A stretch of DNA of 64,000 bases. Source: Argentina anserina. Taxonomy: Eukaryota > Streptophyta > Magnoliopsida > Rosales > Rosaceae. The translations under genes and the position numbers were made by a program. Positions within the stretch are counted from its first letter, which is position 1. Each line of letters starts with the position of its first letter. The notes below the pieces were generated by a model, which was given only the letters and a program-made list of their open reading frames with translations, was not told the DNA's origin and ran no database searches. Location: the NCBI RefSeq assembly GCF_933775445.1, contig NC_065875.1, positions 3,472,001-3,536,000 on the forward strand. Direction: 5' to 3'. Positions 1-11,762 of the stretch are shown piece after piece.

Positions 1-891
1 GATAATGTTTGCTAGCTAGATTAAGTAGTTGAACTGTTGTGTAATTTATAAGCTAAGGAAGTATGCATATTGTAAATTTCTAATGGAACACATCTGAAAT
101 GTGATGATCCTCTTTGACTCTCTGATAATGTTTAATAGAGATCGTTTGTATTCTTCTCAATTTTATAATGAGCTAGCTCCCATATTTCCGGTATAAATTT
201 TCATCTCTTATTAGAGAAACGAGCTAGTGCATGTGTGAGACTGTGAGCTACAAAATTGCAAGATCGACCCCTCTACAAAGTCTTTGTTTTATGCTACACG
301 CACCAGCAAGCAAAACTGTAAGCACGAAAACGTGCAACGGTCGCCATCGTTTTTAATTAAAGCATGGATCTATCACTACAAAAAATATTACAGATAAGCA
401 CGATTTCTATAGCTATGCATCGCAGCCACGATCAGATTCGACAGGGTTCTGTGAGTCACTTGTAAACAAAATTAAAGAACATGTACGTGACTAATTAACG
501 TGAGTACGTCCCTATTGCAGATTGTCATTAAAATGCTCACAGTAACATCAAATAAAACTCTATTGATTGGGATCACAAAGTAGGGAACCCACGTTACGGC
601 ATTTTATCATCGTCAAAATGTTGGCATGAACCGGAGCCAAGATCCATTATTCCAGAAATAGCTCATTTATTAATTTTTCGATGACATTTTCACATATTTA
701 CTATTCAATTTTTAAGGTCTAATATAAATCACTTCTGTAAAATTTCAACTAAAATGATAATAGTTAAAGTATCAAACTTGGTGAAAGCAATAAACCCATT
801 AAATCTGTCAAACTTGAACCGTTCATGCTTATAGGTTTAAATCCCAGTTTTAAATGTCTTAAATACCTTTATTTTGGCTGAAATTTTACAT

Positions 892-1065
892 AAGTGATTT
901 ACACATTATAATCTAAATGTTGAATGATAGAGATATAATATGATCAAGAAGTTGGTCAAGTGACATATCTCTTTAATGAAGTGATCTACACATTATAATC
1001 TAAATGTTGAACGGTAGATATATTGAAATATGATCTATAAGTTGGTCAAGTGACATATCTTTTTA
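892..1065. repeat. Direct duplication of about 86 bp
   Basis: Two adjacent copies (about 892-977 and 980-1065) share long identical blocks such as acattataatctaaatgttg and agttggtcaagtgacatatc. A segment near 868-910 is also an imperfect inverted match to 715-760 (atcacttctgtaaaatttca against tgaaattttacataagtgat), so the whole of 700-1065 may be an old MITE-like element. I see no gene in 1-1221. Confidence 0.7.
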
Positions 1066-1221
1066 AAAGACCAAAAAATGAATCTCTTAGTGGAATGGTT
1101 ATATATGTATATATATATATATATTCATTGTTAAGTGTTTGGGTCCCTATGAATAGATCACTTCTGATAATTTTCCAACCAAATTGATTATTGTTTAGGT
1201 TTTCATAATTGTAATTCACTA

Positions 1222-1422
1222 TGTAATACCCGAGATTCCTAATTTCGATTACCGACACATAAGGACTAACTAATCGATATTAGCTTAAATGTCAAGTATG
1301 TAGTTTAATACGTTGTTATTAATATCAAGTACATATTAAACTACATAGTTGACATTTAAGTTAATGTTGATTAGTTAGTCCTAATGTGTCGGTAATCGAG
1401 ATTAGAAATCTCGGATATTACA
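1222..1422. mobile_element. Fold-back MITE with TSD CACTA
   Basis: The 201 bp are almost entirely one inverted repeat. The left arm starts TGTAATACCCGAGATT and the right arm ends AATCTCGGATATTACA; the arms stay complementary for roughly 85 bp around a short centre near 1312-1330. The 5 bp CACTA stands on both sides (1217-1221 and 1423-1427), which marks a target-site duplication. No coding capacity. The ends resemble the TGTAAYRCCC termini of the Tekay-like LTRs in this window, so an origin from two inverted LTR ends is possible. The long arms would give a hairpin RNA if transcribed. Confidence 0.85.
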
Positions 1423-1659
1423 CACTAATTATGAATACAAATTGTTCATGTTGCACAATTTTCGTCCGTCTATTAACTTGATCTTGTTCGGTTCTCAAAT
1501 GATTATTTATTTGGTAGAAGTGATATAGGGACCAAAGTCACCATCTGAAATGCGAAAATGACTATATGTGTTTTTTTTTCAATGAAAAAAGACTGTTGAT
1601 ATTTTGGTTTATGAAGTGGTTAGTTCTGTAGTATAAAATCAACCAATTACGGAAATTGT

Positions 1660-2705
1660 TGAAGTTGCTCCAAGTGAGAACATTTATTTAAAGACTATAA
1701 ACAAAGCACACATATTGTGTGTGCAAATAAGTTTTTAGAAAAATAGTTACTCGAGAAGAACATAAGTGGTGTGTGGAGGAAAAAATGGAAGTTGAGGAAG
1801 TTAGCGAGAGATTTTAGGGGAAAGTTTCTGTAATTAATAAAAATAATTTTATTTATTACTAATTTATCCTCTATTTATTTACATCTATTCTAACATAAAT
1901 TATGGTGTAAGGATTAAATTGTATTTTAAAATGGATTTTGGTTGACAAACCCTGTTTGCTTTACTAATAGTATAGTGTTTTAGGATACTCACTCATTCCA
2001 TATAGGATAAGGAATTCACATCTATTATTAGTTTACAATTACATCTAGGCCCAGTTTGATTGATAGGAAATCATGATATGGAAAATGAAATCATTTCAGT
2101 TTTCATCTCTAGGTGTTGTTTGATTGTTATTTTATATTAGAATGGAAAATAAAAAAGTGATTTGACTGGAAATTGACTCATTCTTAAAACCTTAAATGAA
2201 TTTACCGGTGATATTTTATTTTCATTCCCATTGATAAAGACTAATTTTCTTTTAAATTGTATTTTATTTTCTTATAAATGAGTTTTAATGAAAATTTTAA
2301 TTAAATATTCTGTTTTAATGACTTATCAAAATAATTCTAAATTTTATATTTCATATATACCAAACACTCATATCGAATTAAAAAAGTATTTTCTATTTCC
2401 ATATGAGCCTAGAAAGTAAATCAAATTATTTTTATTTTCTCACATTCCATTTAAACAAACGGACCCTAGTTATAAGAATCATATTTTGTTATGGTTTTAG
2501 CTTTGTAATCCTATGTAAATAGAGGCACTTATTGATAAATAATATACATCTCAATTAGCTCTATATTGTCATATTACTTTCTCCTACAACATAGATAAAT
2601 TTTTCTTTCCAAGAAATTATAATCCTTTGTTTTTACTGAAGAAAATCATAATCCTTGTTGAAAAGCCCAAATTAGCTCCAAGAGTTAGGCCCAGATCATT
2701 AATAC
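1660..2705 (+). repeat. MED8 upstream region, duplicated at about 59905-61290
   Basis: Blocks such as ttggttgacaaaccctgttt and ccaagagttaggccc recur in the same order and orientation at the far end of the window. This copy carries a MITE (2049-2465) that the other lacks; the other carries an insertion of about 0.7 kb that this one lacks. No gene is seen here apart from the promoter of MED8. Confidence 0.85.
2049..2465. mobile_element. Short TIR element (MITE), TSD CTAG
   Basis: The element starts GCCCAGTTTGATTG and ends with the reverse complement of GGTCCGTTTGTTTA. CTAG flanks it on both sides (2045-2048, 2466-2469). The related region near 61030 reads straight through (acatctag then tcatagtaatcat), which is the empty site. 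AT-rich inside with no ORF. The superfamily is unresolved; the GGxCCxGTTTG end style is common in non-autonomous hAT or PIF elements. Confidence 0.8.
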
Positions 2706-2762
2706 TTCTTTTCTCTGCAAATTTCTCTCATCTGCTCCGTACTTGAGAGTTCACGAGCAAAA
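2664..2762 (+). promoter_or_regulatory. MED8 proximal promoter / 5' UTR
   Basis: Two site II-like elements, AGCCCA (2664-2669) and GGCCCA (2688-2693), lie 70-100 bp before the ATG. Site II motifs are the usual TCP-factor sites of plant housekeeping promoters. No clear TATA box is seen close by. A CT-rich stretch (ttctctgcaaatttctctca) follows and is probably the transcribed leader. The same two sites in the same spacing are kept in the duplicate near 61221-61250. Confidence 0.55.
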
Positions 2763-5700
2763 ATGGCAGCCATGGAAGCCGCGCTCCAGAACCAACCTCC
2801 GCCGCCGCCCCTCCAACCCCAACCCCAACCCGCAGCGGTGGAGCGACTAAACGACGCCGTCTGTACTCAGCTAAACCTCAAGTCCGTCAAGGAGCGAGCC
2901 TCCAACCTCTTCAAACAAATCACGAGCATTCTCGAGGTCCTCCACCGCCACGCGCAGATTAACACCGCTCCCAACTGGCCGGAGCTCCTCAGCCAGTACT
3001 CCATGGTCAACATGGAACTCTTCAACATCGTCAACGACATCGCGAACGTCTCCAAGGCCTTTGTCGTCTACCCGAAGAACGTCAACGCCGAGAACGCCGT
3101 CGTTTTGCCGGTGATGCTCTCGTCGAAGCTCTTGCCGGAGATGGAGGTCGAGGACGGCGCCAAGAGGGAGCAGCTGCTTCTAGGGTTGCAGAGCCTCCCA
3201 ATCTCAACTCAAATTGAGAAGCTCACTGTAAGTGAATTAATTAGGTTTAATTCAATTTGAATTGTTCTGTTTATAATGTATTAATGTTAATTAATCTCAG
3301 TAACTTAATTAGCAGAAGTTAAGAATGGTTTCAATTCGATTTTTAGGCTAGGATTAGTATGATTAAAGACGCGTGTGACAGTGCCGAGAAAGTGTTGGCT
3401 GACACTAGGAAAGCCTACTGCATTGGAACTCGGCAAGGTATAGCCGTCGTTCCGACGCTGGATAAAGCTCAGGCGGCGAAAATTCAAGAGCAGGAGAATC
3501 TACTCCGAGCTGCTGTTAATTACGGAGAAGGTAATGCAGGAACAATTCACTTTTTCTTCAACTGTTTGTTACTAATTTCGGCTTTCCAATGTGCAATGCT
3601 ATTAAATGATCCTATTTTACTGATTTTTGTAGTACATTTCGATCATCTTGGTTTTTTTTTTCTTCAAAATGCAATACCCATATCTTTTGTATAAATTAGA
3701 TGCCGTAAAGTGCTGCTTAGTGTTTCTAGTTATACTGAGTGTGGTTATAACTGGTAAAGTGGATTTGTGTATGCGTGTGTGCAGCTTTGCGGTTACCTGT
3801 TGACCGGAGGCAGAATCCGCCTGCACTTCCAATGCATCTGGTAGATGTGCTGTCTGGGGGTGATGGTGTGCAAGCATTTCCTGAAGCATCTGGTAATATT
3901 GAGTTACTATTTGTTCGAGCGTAGATTAACCATGAGGTTTAAGTCATGTTGCAGTCCTTTTCGGCTGACTTTTAACTAATTTTTCAGGTATGTACTCAAA
4001 GAATACTCCTTTGTCATCAAGTAACTTGTCTGGTCAGAGCCCGTTGATGCAGGTTAGAACTGTTAGATTGTGAATTTAAATCCGTAATTCTTTTTGCAAG
4101 TTTATGAGTCTTGATGCTTATATAAGTAGTCATTAGGTTGTGTATTCATTCATGTAAGAGAGCATTGTTTCATCCTTATAGCTCTGTTTGCATCTATAAG
4201 TTGCAGAAAAGGGGTTTGAAAGGACCTGTAACATCGTTTCTTTTTCTTTCATATTCCCTCCTGTGATTCATTATGGTCATCTTTTTGCATATCTTCTCAT
4301 TGTTCCCAAAGTTTACCCATAACTTTATCCATAGAAACACTTTACAATTTCTCGAGATTTTGTACTCTAGTCGCAAGGGTTTCTGAAATTATGATGATTG
4401 CAATTATAATACTATAATCAATTTTAAATTATTTATTTCAGTCTACAAATTGACAATTTTGGCATGATGGTTGATCATGCCATAGTTGATTTTGAACTAT
4501 TCTTTAGTAGCAGGTTGACCAGCTTACTTGTTATTATCGTCACCATCCGGGCTTCCAATATGATTTTTACTCAATTTTCCTTGTTCTGTATTCCTATTAT
4601 TGTGGAATGGGGTTGAGTTGTGGTGAGCTCTAACCCGTGAATTATTTTCACCTGTAATAGAATTGCAGTGTATAGGTTTGTATAATAGTATTGCATCATG
4701 TGGGTCTCACCCAGACATTTTTTTTAAAGCAGGTTCCTGGATCACAACTTATGGGTAGATCAGGTGCATCTCCTGGTGGCACGAGTATTACAAACTTCGA
4801 TAACACAACATCTCCGTTACCATATGCCAACTCTCCACGGTCTAGTACAAACATTATGAATACACCATCTCCTCAACAGCAACAGAAGCAGCAACTGCAT
4901 CAGATACAGCAACAGCACCAGCAGAAGTTGATGCAATTACCTCAGCATCAACAGCAACTCCTGGCTCAGCAACAATTTAGGCAATCGGCGATGCAAGGAC
5001 TTGGACAAGTATGGATTATTGGCATTTTAGGAAGTTAGAAGTGGAAAAATTATGATTTAGGAACCCATATAATATTCTTATACTTTCCATATCACTTGGT
5101 AGATAAATTACATTGACAGTGATTAGAACACAACTTTGACTCTCACATGGATTTTGCAGAGTTCACTGCAGCAACTGCATGATTTGCAGGGACAGGCTCA
5201 GCAACAGAAGTTTCAGTCGGTGAGCTTGTTGCCTATCTTTGTTCGTCTTGTACTTCTTTTTTCAGGAGCTTGTTGGCCATGAACATGTTATAAATTTATG
5301 TTATACTCTAATCTCTCTCCTTCTCACTCCTCCAATATCCTTTATTCTTATAGTTACATGCATTGCAAGAAATAAGCATTTGAATCAACAGTCAGAGAAC
5401 TTATGTTTTTTTCTAGAATTATTTATATTCTTGGTTGCACTAATAAATTTTTGTTATTGGTCTAGTTACATGGACAACATCAAATGCAATTCTCTCCATC
5501 AATGGGGCACCAGCAATTTCAGGGTAGGCAGTTGCCTTCTGGACACGTTTCACATGGCATTGGTCAAAATCAACTTAACCCAGGAAGTCAAATGAATCGT
5601 CATCTTACCCAGTTTTCTGGTGCGACAACACCAAACCAAATGGTTAGTCATTTGTTCTATTCATTGTTCCACTTTTTACAATTTATATCATCTACTGTAA

Positions 5701-6920
5701 TTTCTCATTGCATCATGGTGCAAATTGGATGTTAGCGTGCATTGCTTATATCTCCCCATTAGTACTGGGCTTGGATTCCAAAATATAGTGTAATGTTAGC
5801 ATAACTCAAGTTTTATTATCTGTTTCCATTTCTTTGAAAATGCTGTCTTCTATTCTCTTCTGAGTCACTGTCTTATTGGTCTGTAATCCTGTATGTTCCA
5901 GCTACCAAACATGTCAGCAACAATGTCTTCACAATCAGTTCTGCCACGAATGCAGGTACTGCCAATATATCCTTTTGCTTTGGCGAATTAATTAGAAAAA
6001 TATGGGTGAATTGAAAGGGCTAAATGTCTTTGAGCATCGAATGAGATACTCTTGAAACATCGAATTTAGATAATCATGTTTCATTGTAGGTGAGGCCTAT
6101 AGGATTTAGAACCAAATTCTTCTAAATAGTAGAGAACATACTAATTAAAGAACATTTTTTTGTTCAAATTCTGGCCAAGTTCTATGTTTCTAATTGCATT
6201 CCAGTTGATAATGACTCTTTGCCTCTTCACTGCTGAGGGACACCAAGCTACAAGTAAATCTGTAAATTAGAAATTTATTTCTGGGGTTTGTTGGAACCAT
6301 ATTAAAGTATGAGGAGTGTTCAGGGAACTTTTGATCTAATACAAATTTAAATAAGAATGCAGAAGCTATCGATGTTTGTGTGTGTGTGTGTGACCTTTTC
6401 ACTTGGCATATTCTGTATATGTTATCCGTTATTGTGTAACTTAATGATGGTTGTTCTATTTTGATGATATGAATTGTTTGACATCATGTATTAGACAATC
6501 ATTGATAGAATGACAACTGAATACCACTTTGATCTTTTGCCACAGTTTGAATTGCCTGGCAACAATCCCCAGAGAAGTCATGCTTCCCAGATCTTGTCCG
6601 ACCAAAGTATATTTTTAATCCTTTATCTTTGATATTAATTTACATATGCAATCAGGTGCCTGTTCGTATTGTGTTAAGAATGTGTAGTTGCTCATATTTT
6701 GTTGGGTTGTTTGCCTGCAGTGTTTAATATGGGAGCCACAAATACTGGTGGCATGATGCCTATACAACAGCAGCAGCAACAGCAGCATGGTTCACAAGGT
6801 TCTTTTGGTAACATGGCTCAAAATGTTCAGAATCTCCAATCTAATATGGTACAACCTCAGGGCACACCGCAGAATCAGCCCAATTTTTCCCAACAGAGAC
6901 AGCAAAACCAACAGCAATAG
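2763..6920 (+). CDS. MED8: Mediator of RNA polymerase II transcription subunit 8
   Basis: Ten exons with GT-AG borders and compatible phases: 2763-3227, 3347-3530, 3785-3892, 3988-4052, 4733-5008, 5160-5219, 5466-5642, 5902-5955, 6546-6606, 6721-6920; 1650 bases, 549 residues plus stop. MED8 is a head-module subunit of Mediator that links DNA-bound regulators to RNA polymerase II in the nucleus; in Arabidopsis it affects flowering and defence. A Pro-rich start (residues 10-26) is followed by the conserved core with QYSMVNMELFNIV and PVMLSSKLLPEMEVEDGAKR, then CDSAEKVLADTRKAY in exon 2. From exon 5 on the protein is low-complexity and Gln-rich, ending in QNQQQ, as in plant homologues. The length is close to the Arabidopsis protein. 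The first ATG sits in a good context and opens the conserved frame. No lesion seen; internal exon borders are predicted from sequence only. Confidence 0.95.
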
Positions 6921-7825
6921 AACTAATATAACTTGTTTGTCAATGTAAAAATTAAGCTTAATATATTGTTGTGCCATATGTAGTCGTGGAAACTGTTAAA
7001 TCACTTTTGTATGTGCTGTGTTGGTAGAGCTTCATATGAACATTTGAGGTCGACATGTACATATTTCTAAATGAGGTAGCGGGTAAGGCTTCTGTTTTAA
7101 TTTGAAGCCAATCTCTTGTGATATCCCGTCTTTCTGCATGAACGGTTTCCTCTGTCTAGTAGCACACTTGTGTTTCTTCCATCATCCAAGTCTTTTCCAT
7201 ATCTTATATCTTCTAATAGTTCTACGTAATAATATAGTAACACCAGCAGTACACCTCAAAACAGAACAAATTGGCACTGTGCAGTGAAGCCTATAATATA
7301 ATACACCCTTTCGCAAGGTTGCTTTACCAACTGATACTCAACATCTAGGCAGTAATTGAGACCAACCTTACGGTTTCTTAAGCACCTCTTGGGGATTATA
7401 GCTTCTTTGTTATGGCTATAAAGTAGAGTGCCACTTATGTCTTTCGAATTAAAAAACGCACGTAAGACTTCTTGAAGAGGTTTCAGAAAATGAACACAGA
7501 AAACCAAAGACGATAAGGACCTGCATATAAACATCGTCCATGCTACGTGAGGCGATTCTCTGTCTTTCAAAGGGACCTGCATATATTTCCACAATCCACA
7601 CTAGTGAGCCCTGCACTACGTACCAAAACATTCTGATGGATGAACTCAAAATATCAATTTCTCATTTCGTTAATTGGACTGAAATCAATTTTCTTCACTG
7701 CTTGTATCTAATTTATTGCTTCAGATGTGCTTAGTTTTAATACGTACAAAATGTCGTTCGGTTGTCGTAATCAAAGTATACGAACTATTTTTCATTGGGT
7801 TGACTTGAATTAGCAATAATCCCAT
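6921..7825. other. MED8 3' flank, no gene seen
   Basis: The first 150-200 bases are probably the MED8 3' UTR (AT-rich, taatataacttgtttgtcaa). The rest shows only short open frames on both strands with no recognisable motif, no splice pattern and no repeat shared with the rest of the window. Confidence 0.5.
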
Positions 7826-8597
7826 ATATATCTGATTGTTCTTCGAATCGTAAGTATAGCTCGATTATTAACTCAGTTGTGGCCTGCGAGGGGGAATCAA
7901 AGATCGAGTTCGGAACTTCTTATCAGGATAGATAAGAAGGGGATAAAACTAACTAACTACTTGGATGGTCCCTTGCGGTTTTTGCACATTACGTCGTAGA
8001 AGTTTACTTTAAGTTTTAGAAAATGACCACCACCTTCCAAGGAGCCGAGTGTATATATCGATCATATAAATCACTTGGCGCGGGCTACCATGAAGCAGTA
8101 GAGGAGGGAAACTGGGAAATGATATATATCTGAGTATTCAGCGAGATGAATGAAATTTCTGTCATGTTTCTTCTCTATTCTCAATCAATAAAACTAAATA
8201 ACAAGACTAAAAATAAATCTGGATAACAAGAATTCAAATGAGAGATTAGCCTGCAGATTGATCCGGCCGGCATACTGGTTCATGAGACCGGTTGCTCAGT
8301 TTGCTGCCATTGTTTGTGTTTTTAACGATCGAGCTGACCAAGAGGTTTGCCGTACCTAACGCGAAAGTATATATGTGATTTCTAAAGCAAATGATCACTT
8401 CCACAAAAATTTGGTTGGCCAATATTTATTGCTGACAAACCCTATTGAAGTGAAATCAACCCACTTCTCACTTCTGCCTTCAGCATGCCGGCCGGAACTG
8501 AATACGTATGCACGTCATGACCGATTAATACTTTTCTCTTACAGTTCATTGTACGTGTTTGAAGAAGTTTCGACCGTTCGACCACACGTTAGCTCGA
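7826..8597 (+). repeat. Upstream part of EF-hand/ZZ duplication unit 1
   Basis: This stretch matches 40253-40281 plus 47225-47975 almost base for base (for example ggatagataagaaggggata and tgccttcagcatgccggccg). It is distal promoter DNA of the EF-hand/ZZ gene. The unit breaks off at 8597 where the large transposon begins, and resumes at 27324. Confidence 0.9.
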
Positions 8598-8765
8598 TAT
8601 GCCAACATTGTCTTCACACGACATTGCAGCTACGTCGTTTGACTAAAACACTTATGTCGTCTAAGGGTATGCCGTGTGAATAGGGCTCACACCACATTTT
8701 TTCTGTCCTGTGAAACTACATCAGACGGCAGAAGCTCTGTCGTGTCAATATATCCACTTGTGGAG

Positions 8766-9243
8766 TGATTATTCTCAATCTATTCTCTATATGTCGTGTA
8801 TATGGTTAAACCACGACAGATAAATGTTGTCGTTTAAATATTGAAACTACCTATTTTCTATTTTTATGCAGTATAAGTTGTGTTCCCACGGCATTTAAAT
8901 GTCGTCAGATGGAATATAAATGAATGATTATTCTCAATGTATTATGTATATGTCGTGTGTATGATTAAACCACGACCGATAAATGTTGTCGTTTAGATAT
9001 TAAAACTACTTATTTTCTATTTTTATGCAGTGTAAGTTGTGCTCTCACGACATTAAAATGTCGTCAGATGGAAGATAAATGAATGATTATTCTCAATGTA
9101 TTCTCTATATGTCGTGTGTATGGTTAAACCACGACAGATAAATGATGTCGTTTAGATATTGAAGCTACCTATTTTTCTGTTTTTATGCAGTGTAAGTTGT
9201 GCTCTCACGACATTTAAATATAATCAGATGGAAGATAAATGAA
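8766..9243. repeat. Subterminal 159 bp tandem repeat, three copies
   Basis: Copies start at about 8766, 8925 and 9084, each beginning tgattattctcaat. Each holds a motif pair atgtcgtgt ... aaaccacgac and ends near acgacatttaaatgtcgtca. The motifs atgtcgt and acgacat occur many more times out to about 9640 and again near the right end. Such arrays are typical binding sites for transposase accessory proteins. Confidence 0.85.
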
Positions 9244-9853
9244 AGTTTGTTTGAGAATATGTCATATGATAATGTGTTTAAAGACATATAGATAGAACGT
9301 TAATAGCATTATGATTCCAAGTAACGACATATTTGTGTAGTTACATTGGTGAGATATGTTGACTGATGAAAGCAACCACTACATTTTTCTATGGCCTGAT
9401 GTTATTCTGCGAACTATGCATTTTAAAGCACTTATGTCGTTGATTGAGGAAGAAATAATATGTTGGGTGATGGAGGACAATACGACATTTATATGTTGTT
9501 TCTTGAAACGTTTTTCATTTGATATTTAATGCCAACCATATATGTCGTATGACGAAGGACAATAAGGCATTTCTATTTTCCTTGTTAAAACACTTATGTC
9601 GTTTGATTGTAAACCTGCTAATTAATAATCATTGTTCATAGCTCACACTCAATTCTGAATTATATTTAAACCTACTCATGTCATTCAAACCTCATAAATC
9701 CCAAATCATATTAAAGCAAATTCAACTGTATCAAGATACCAAAACACATAAGCTTTTACAAAAGACTATCATTGTTATGATCAACATAGAAGCTTTTACA
9801 AAAAACCTAGTTGACATCAACATAGTACATAGATAGAGAAACTGCATACAGTT

Positions 9854-10328
9854 TGTTAATGCTGTGATTCCCACTTGATCCAGTACGCCGTGCTCCTCGT
9901 GTATACAGTATGCCGTACTCCTGGTCACTTTCCTGTCGCAAGTAACACACGTCGTTAGAGTAGAGACCACGGCGGCGTGGTCTTCGACTCTCCGACGCTT
10001 AAGTTAGGGCAATGGTAATTTGTGCAGAGTTATGGTAGAAAGTTCAGTGTACTTACCTTGTAAGGTCAAGAGTCTGACCTTTTATTGTTGAGTTGAAGTG
10101 GATCGTTTACTTACCATTCGATGTGGGACGAGGTCCGATTAAGGTGCTCTCTGGAGCCTTCTTTGAGATGCGCGTGAGGGCACGTCCGTAGTCAGTTTGG
10201 GCCGTGGGAAGGCCCGTTGTGTAGCTAGCGCGGCTAACTTGCTATTAGTATTGTAAGATTGTGCTATACGTTAGCTTTAATGCGCTGGTAGTTGTGCTGA
10301 TTATGGCGGGCATAAGCCTATGCCAACA
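9854..10328 (-). repeat. 3' LTR of the Tat element
   Basis: 475 bp, TGTTAATGC...GCCAACA on the + strand. It is identical to 20300-20774 apart from one A/G difference at 10236. For the minus-strand element this is the downstream LTR. Confidence 0.97.
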
Positions 10329-10345
10329 AGTCCCCCCAAGTTCCC
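10329..10345 (-). other. Polypurine tract of the Tat element
   Basis: On the minus strand GGGAACTTGGGGGGACT abuts the start of the LTR at 10328. Position and purine content fit the plus-strand primer of reverse transcription. Confidence 0.85.
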
Positions 10346-10493
10346 AGTCTAGGGAGGTAATTTCTTGACTGGGGAGTTAATAATTGAGCGTCTTGCCATA
10401 ATCAGCAATGGGTCTTGCAGACCCTCTCGTAGTCCCCCCACTCCCCGGTTAAGGAATGCCGAGTTTTTTGTTGTGTAATACGTTTGATTGCTT

Positions 10494-10975
10494 CGCTCTG
10501 TGGTGCATCCGACATAGCGTAGTAAGTTCTTACACGTAGGACGTCTTATATCGCTACTTTTGAGCGTAGTGCGTCTATCATGGCGTAGTAAGGGCTTACG
10601 CGTAGGACGTCTTATCGCTGTCTTTGAGCGTAGTGCGTCCGTCATGGCGTAGTAAGTGCTTACGCATAGGACGTCTTATATCGCTGTCTTTGAGCGTAGT
10701 GCGTCCGTTATGGCGTAGTAAGTGCTTACGCATAGGACGTCTTATCGCTGTCTTTGAGCGTAGTGCGTCCGTCATGGCGTAGTAAGTTCTTACGCATAGG
10801 ACGTCTTATATCGCTACTTTTGAGCGTAGTGCGTCTATCATGGCGTAGTAAGGGCTTACGCATAGGACGTCTTATCGCTGTCTTTGAGCGTAGTGCGTCC
10901 GTATGGCGTAGTAAGTGCTTACGCATAGGACGTCTTATCGCTGTCTTTGAGCGTGGTGCGTGTGGGTTGGGAACA
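10494..10975. repeat. 64/66 bp tandem array with a 260 bp higher-order unit
   Basis: Copies open with gcgtagtgcgtc at about 10564, 10628, 10694, 10758, 10824 and 10888, plus diverged end copies, so spacing runs 64, 66, 64, 66, 64. Each holds a near-palindrome gcgtagtaagtgcttacgc and the block aggacgtcttat. The variant with ctatcatggcgtagtaaggg comes back after 260 bp, showing a four-monomer higher-order unit. It sits between the Tat 3' LTR and the antisense gene. Tandem arrays in this position are known in Tat-lineage elements and can seed satellites. Confidence 0.9.
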
Positions 10976-11126
10976 GCGCCATTCGTGCTGTGGGCAGCAC
11001 GTGTCATACATGCATTGGGCGGATGTTTCGTGAACGTTTCAAATTCGTGGGGTGACGTTATCCGAGAAGACAGTTATTGCGTGTAATTAAGGCGTGTGTA
11101 ACCGAAACGTTGCCTCGGTAACTCAG

Positions 11127-11420
11127 GCCACGTGGCGAGATCTGGAGCGATGCCTCTTGGGTCGACGACTAGGATGCGAGTAACGGTTTTCTGAATCTGA
11201 CGGCTAAGGATCGCTTCTGAGGGATCAACGGGCTGGATGTGAGGTGGATTTTACTACAAAAGGGTGAAAGGGACAGAATGGCTGTCATTATCGACAGACC
11301 CAAGTTTTTCGAAATCCAAATTCTCTCATTCCCTCTCTTTTGCTCTCGTCTGCTCCCTTTTCTTCCAAGCGAAAACTCATCGGGATTTTTGCGTGAATCG
11401 GCTTTTTTAGGTATGTTTTC
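11127..11420 (+). promoter_or_regulatory. Putative promoter and leader of the Tat antisense gene
   Basis: A G-box core CACGTG lies at 11129-11134 inside gccacgtggc. About 120 bp later comes tactacaaaagggtg and then a CT-rich stretch (tctctcattccctctctttt), as in plant leaders. A good 5' splice site follows the T run at about 11409 (ttttttag then gtatgttttc), so the first intron may lie in the 5' UTR. No transcript evidence; this is inferred from motifs. Confidence 0.4.
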
Positions 11421-11762
11421 TGGTCGGATCCTTCTTCATTCGGTTTGTGGCTTGTTGTTTGTTGGTAGATTTGTGTTTGTAGGGTAAATCGGTGGTTTTG
11501 GGTTTTGGGTCTTTCCGGCAAATTTGTGGGTTTTGGGTCTATTTGATCCTTAGATGATTGTTTTCCGGCAAGGTGGGGTGTTTGTATGGGCGGTGCGGAT
11601 GGGTTTTCGCCGTTAACTGGGCTTGGTGTTCTTCGTGTTCTTCGTGTTCTTCATGTTCTTCAAACTCGTTCTTGCGAGGTTCGTAGGATAGATCTGACTG
11701 ACTTTTTGATTTCTAGTTTTAGGTTGTTCGCCTTTGACTTCGGTGTTGCTTGCTGCGGCGTA

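Noticed and set aside
7256..7734. Overlapping short frames on both strands downstream of MED8
   Set aside because: No domain, no repeat and no codon pattern; expected by chance in AT-rich DNA of this length.
8375..8683. Open frame repeated in the other unit at 47749-48048
   Set aside because: The two copies agree because the whole segment is duplicated. It lies in distal promoter DNA, has no domain, and one end is set by the inserted transposon.
10494..10975. Regular repeats with near-palindromes that recall a CRISPR array
   Set aside because: No unique spacers, units are contiguous, and the context is a plant retrotransposon.
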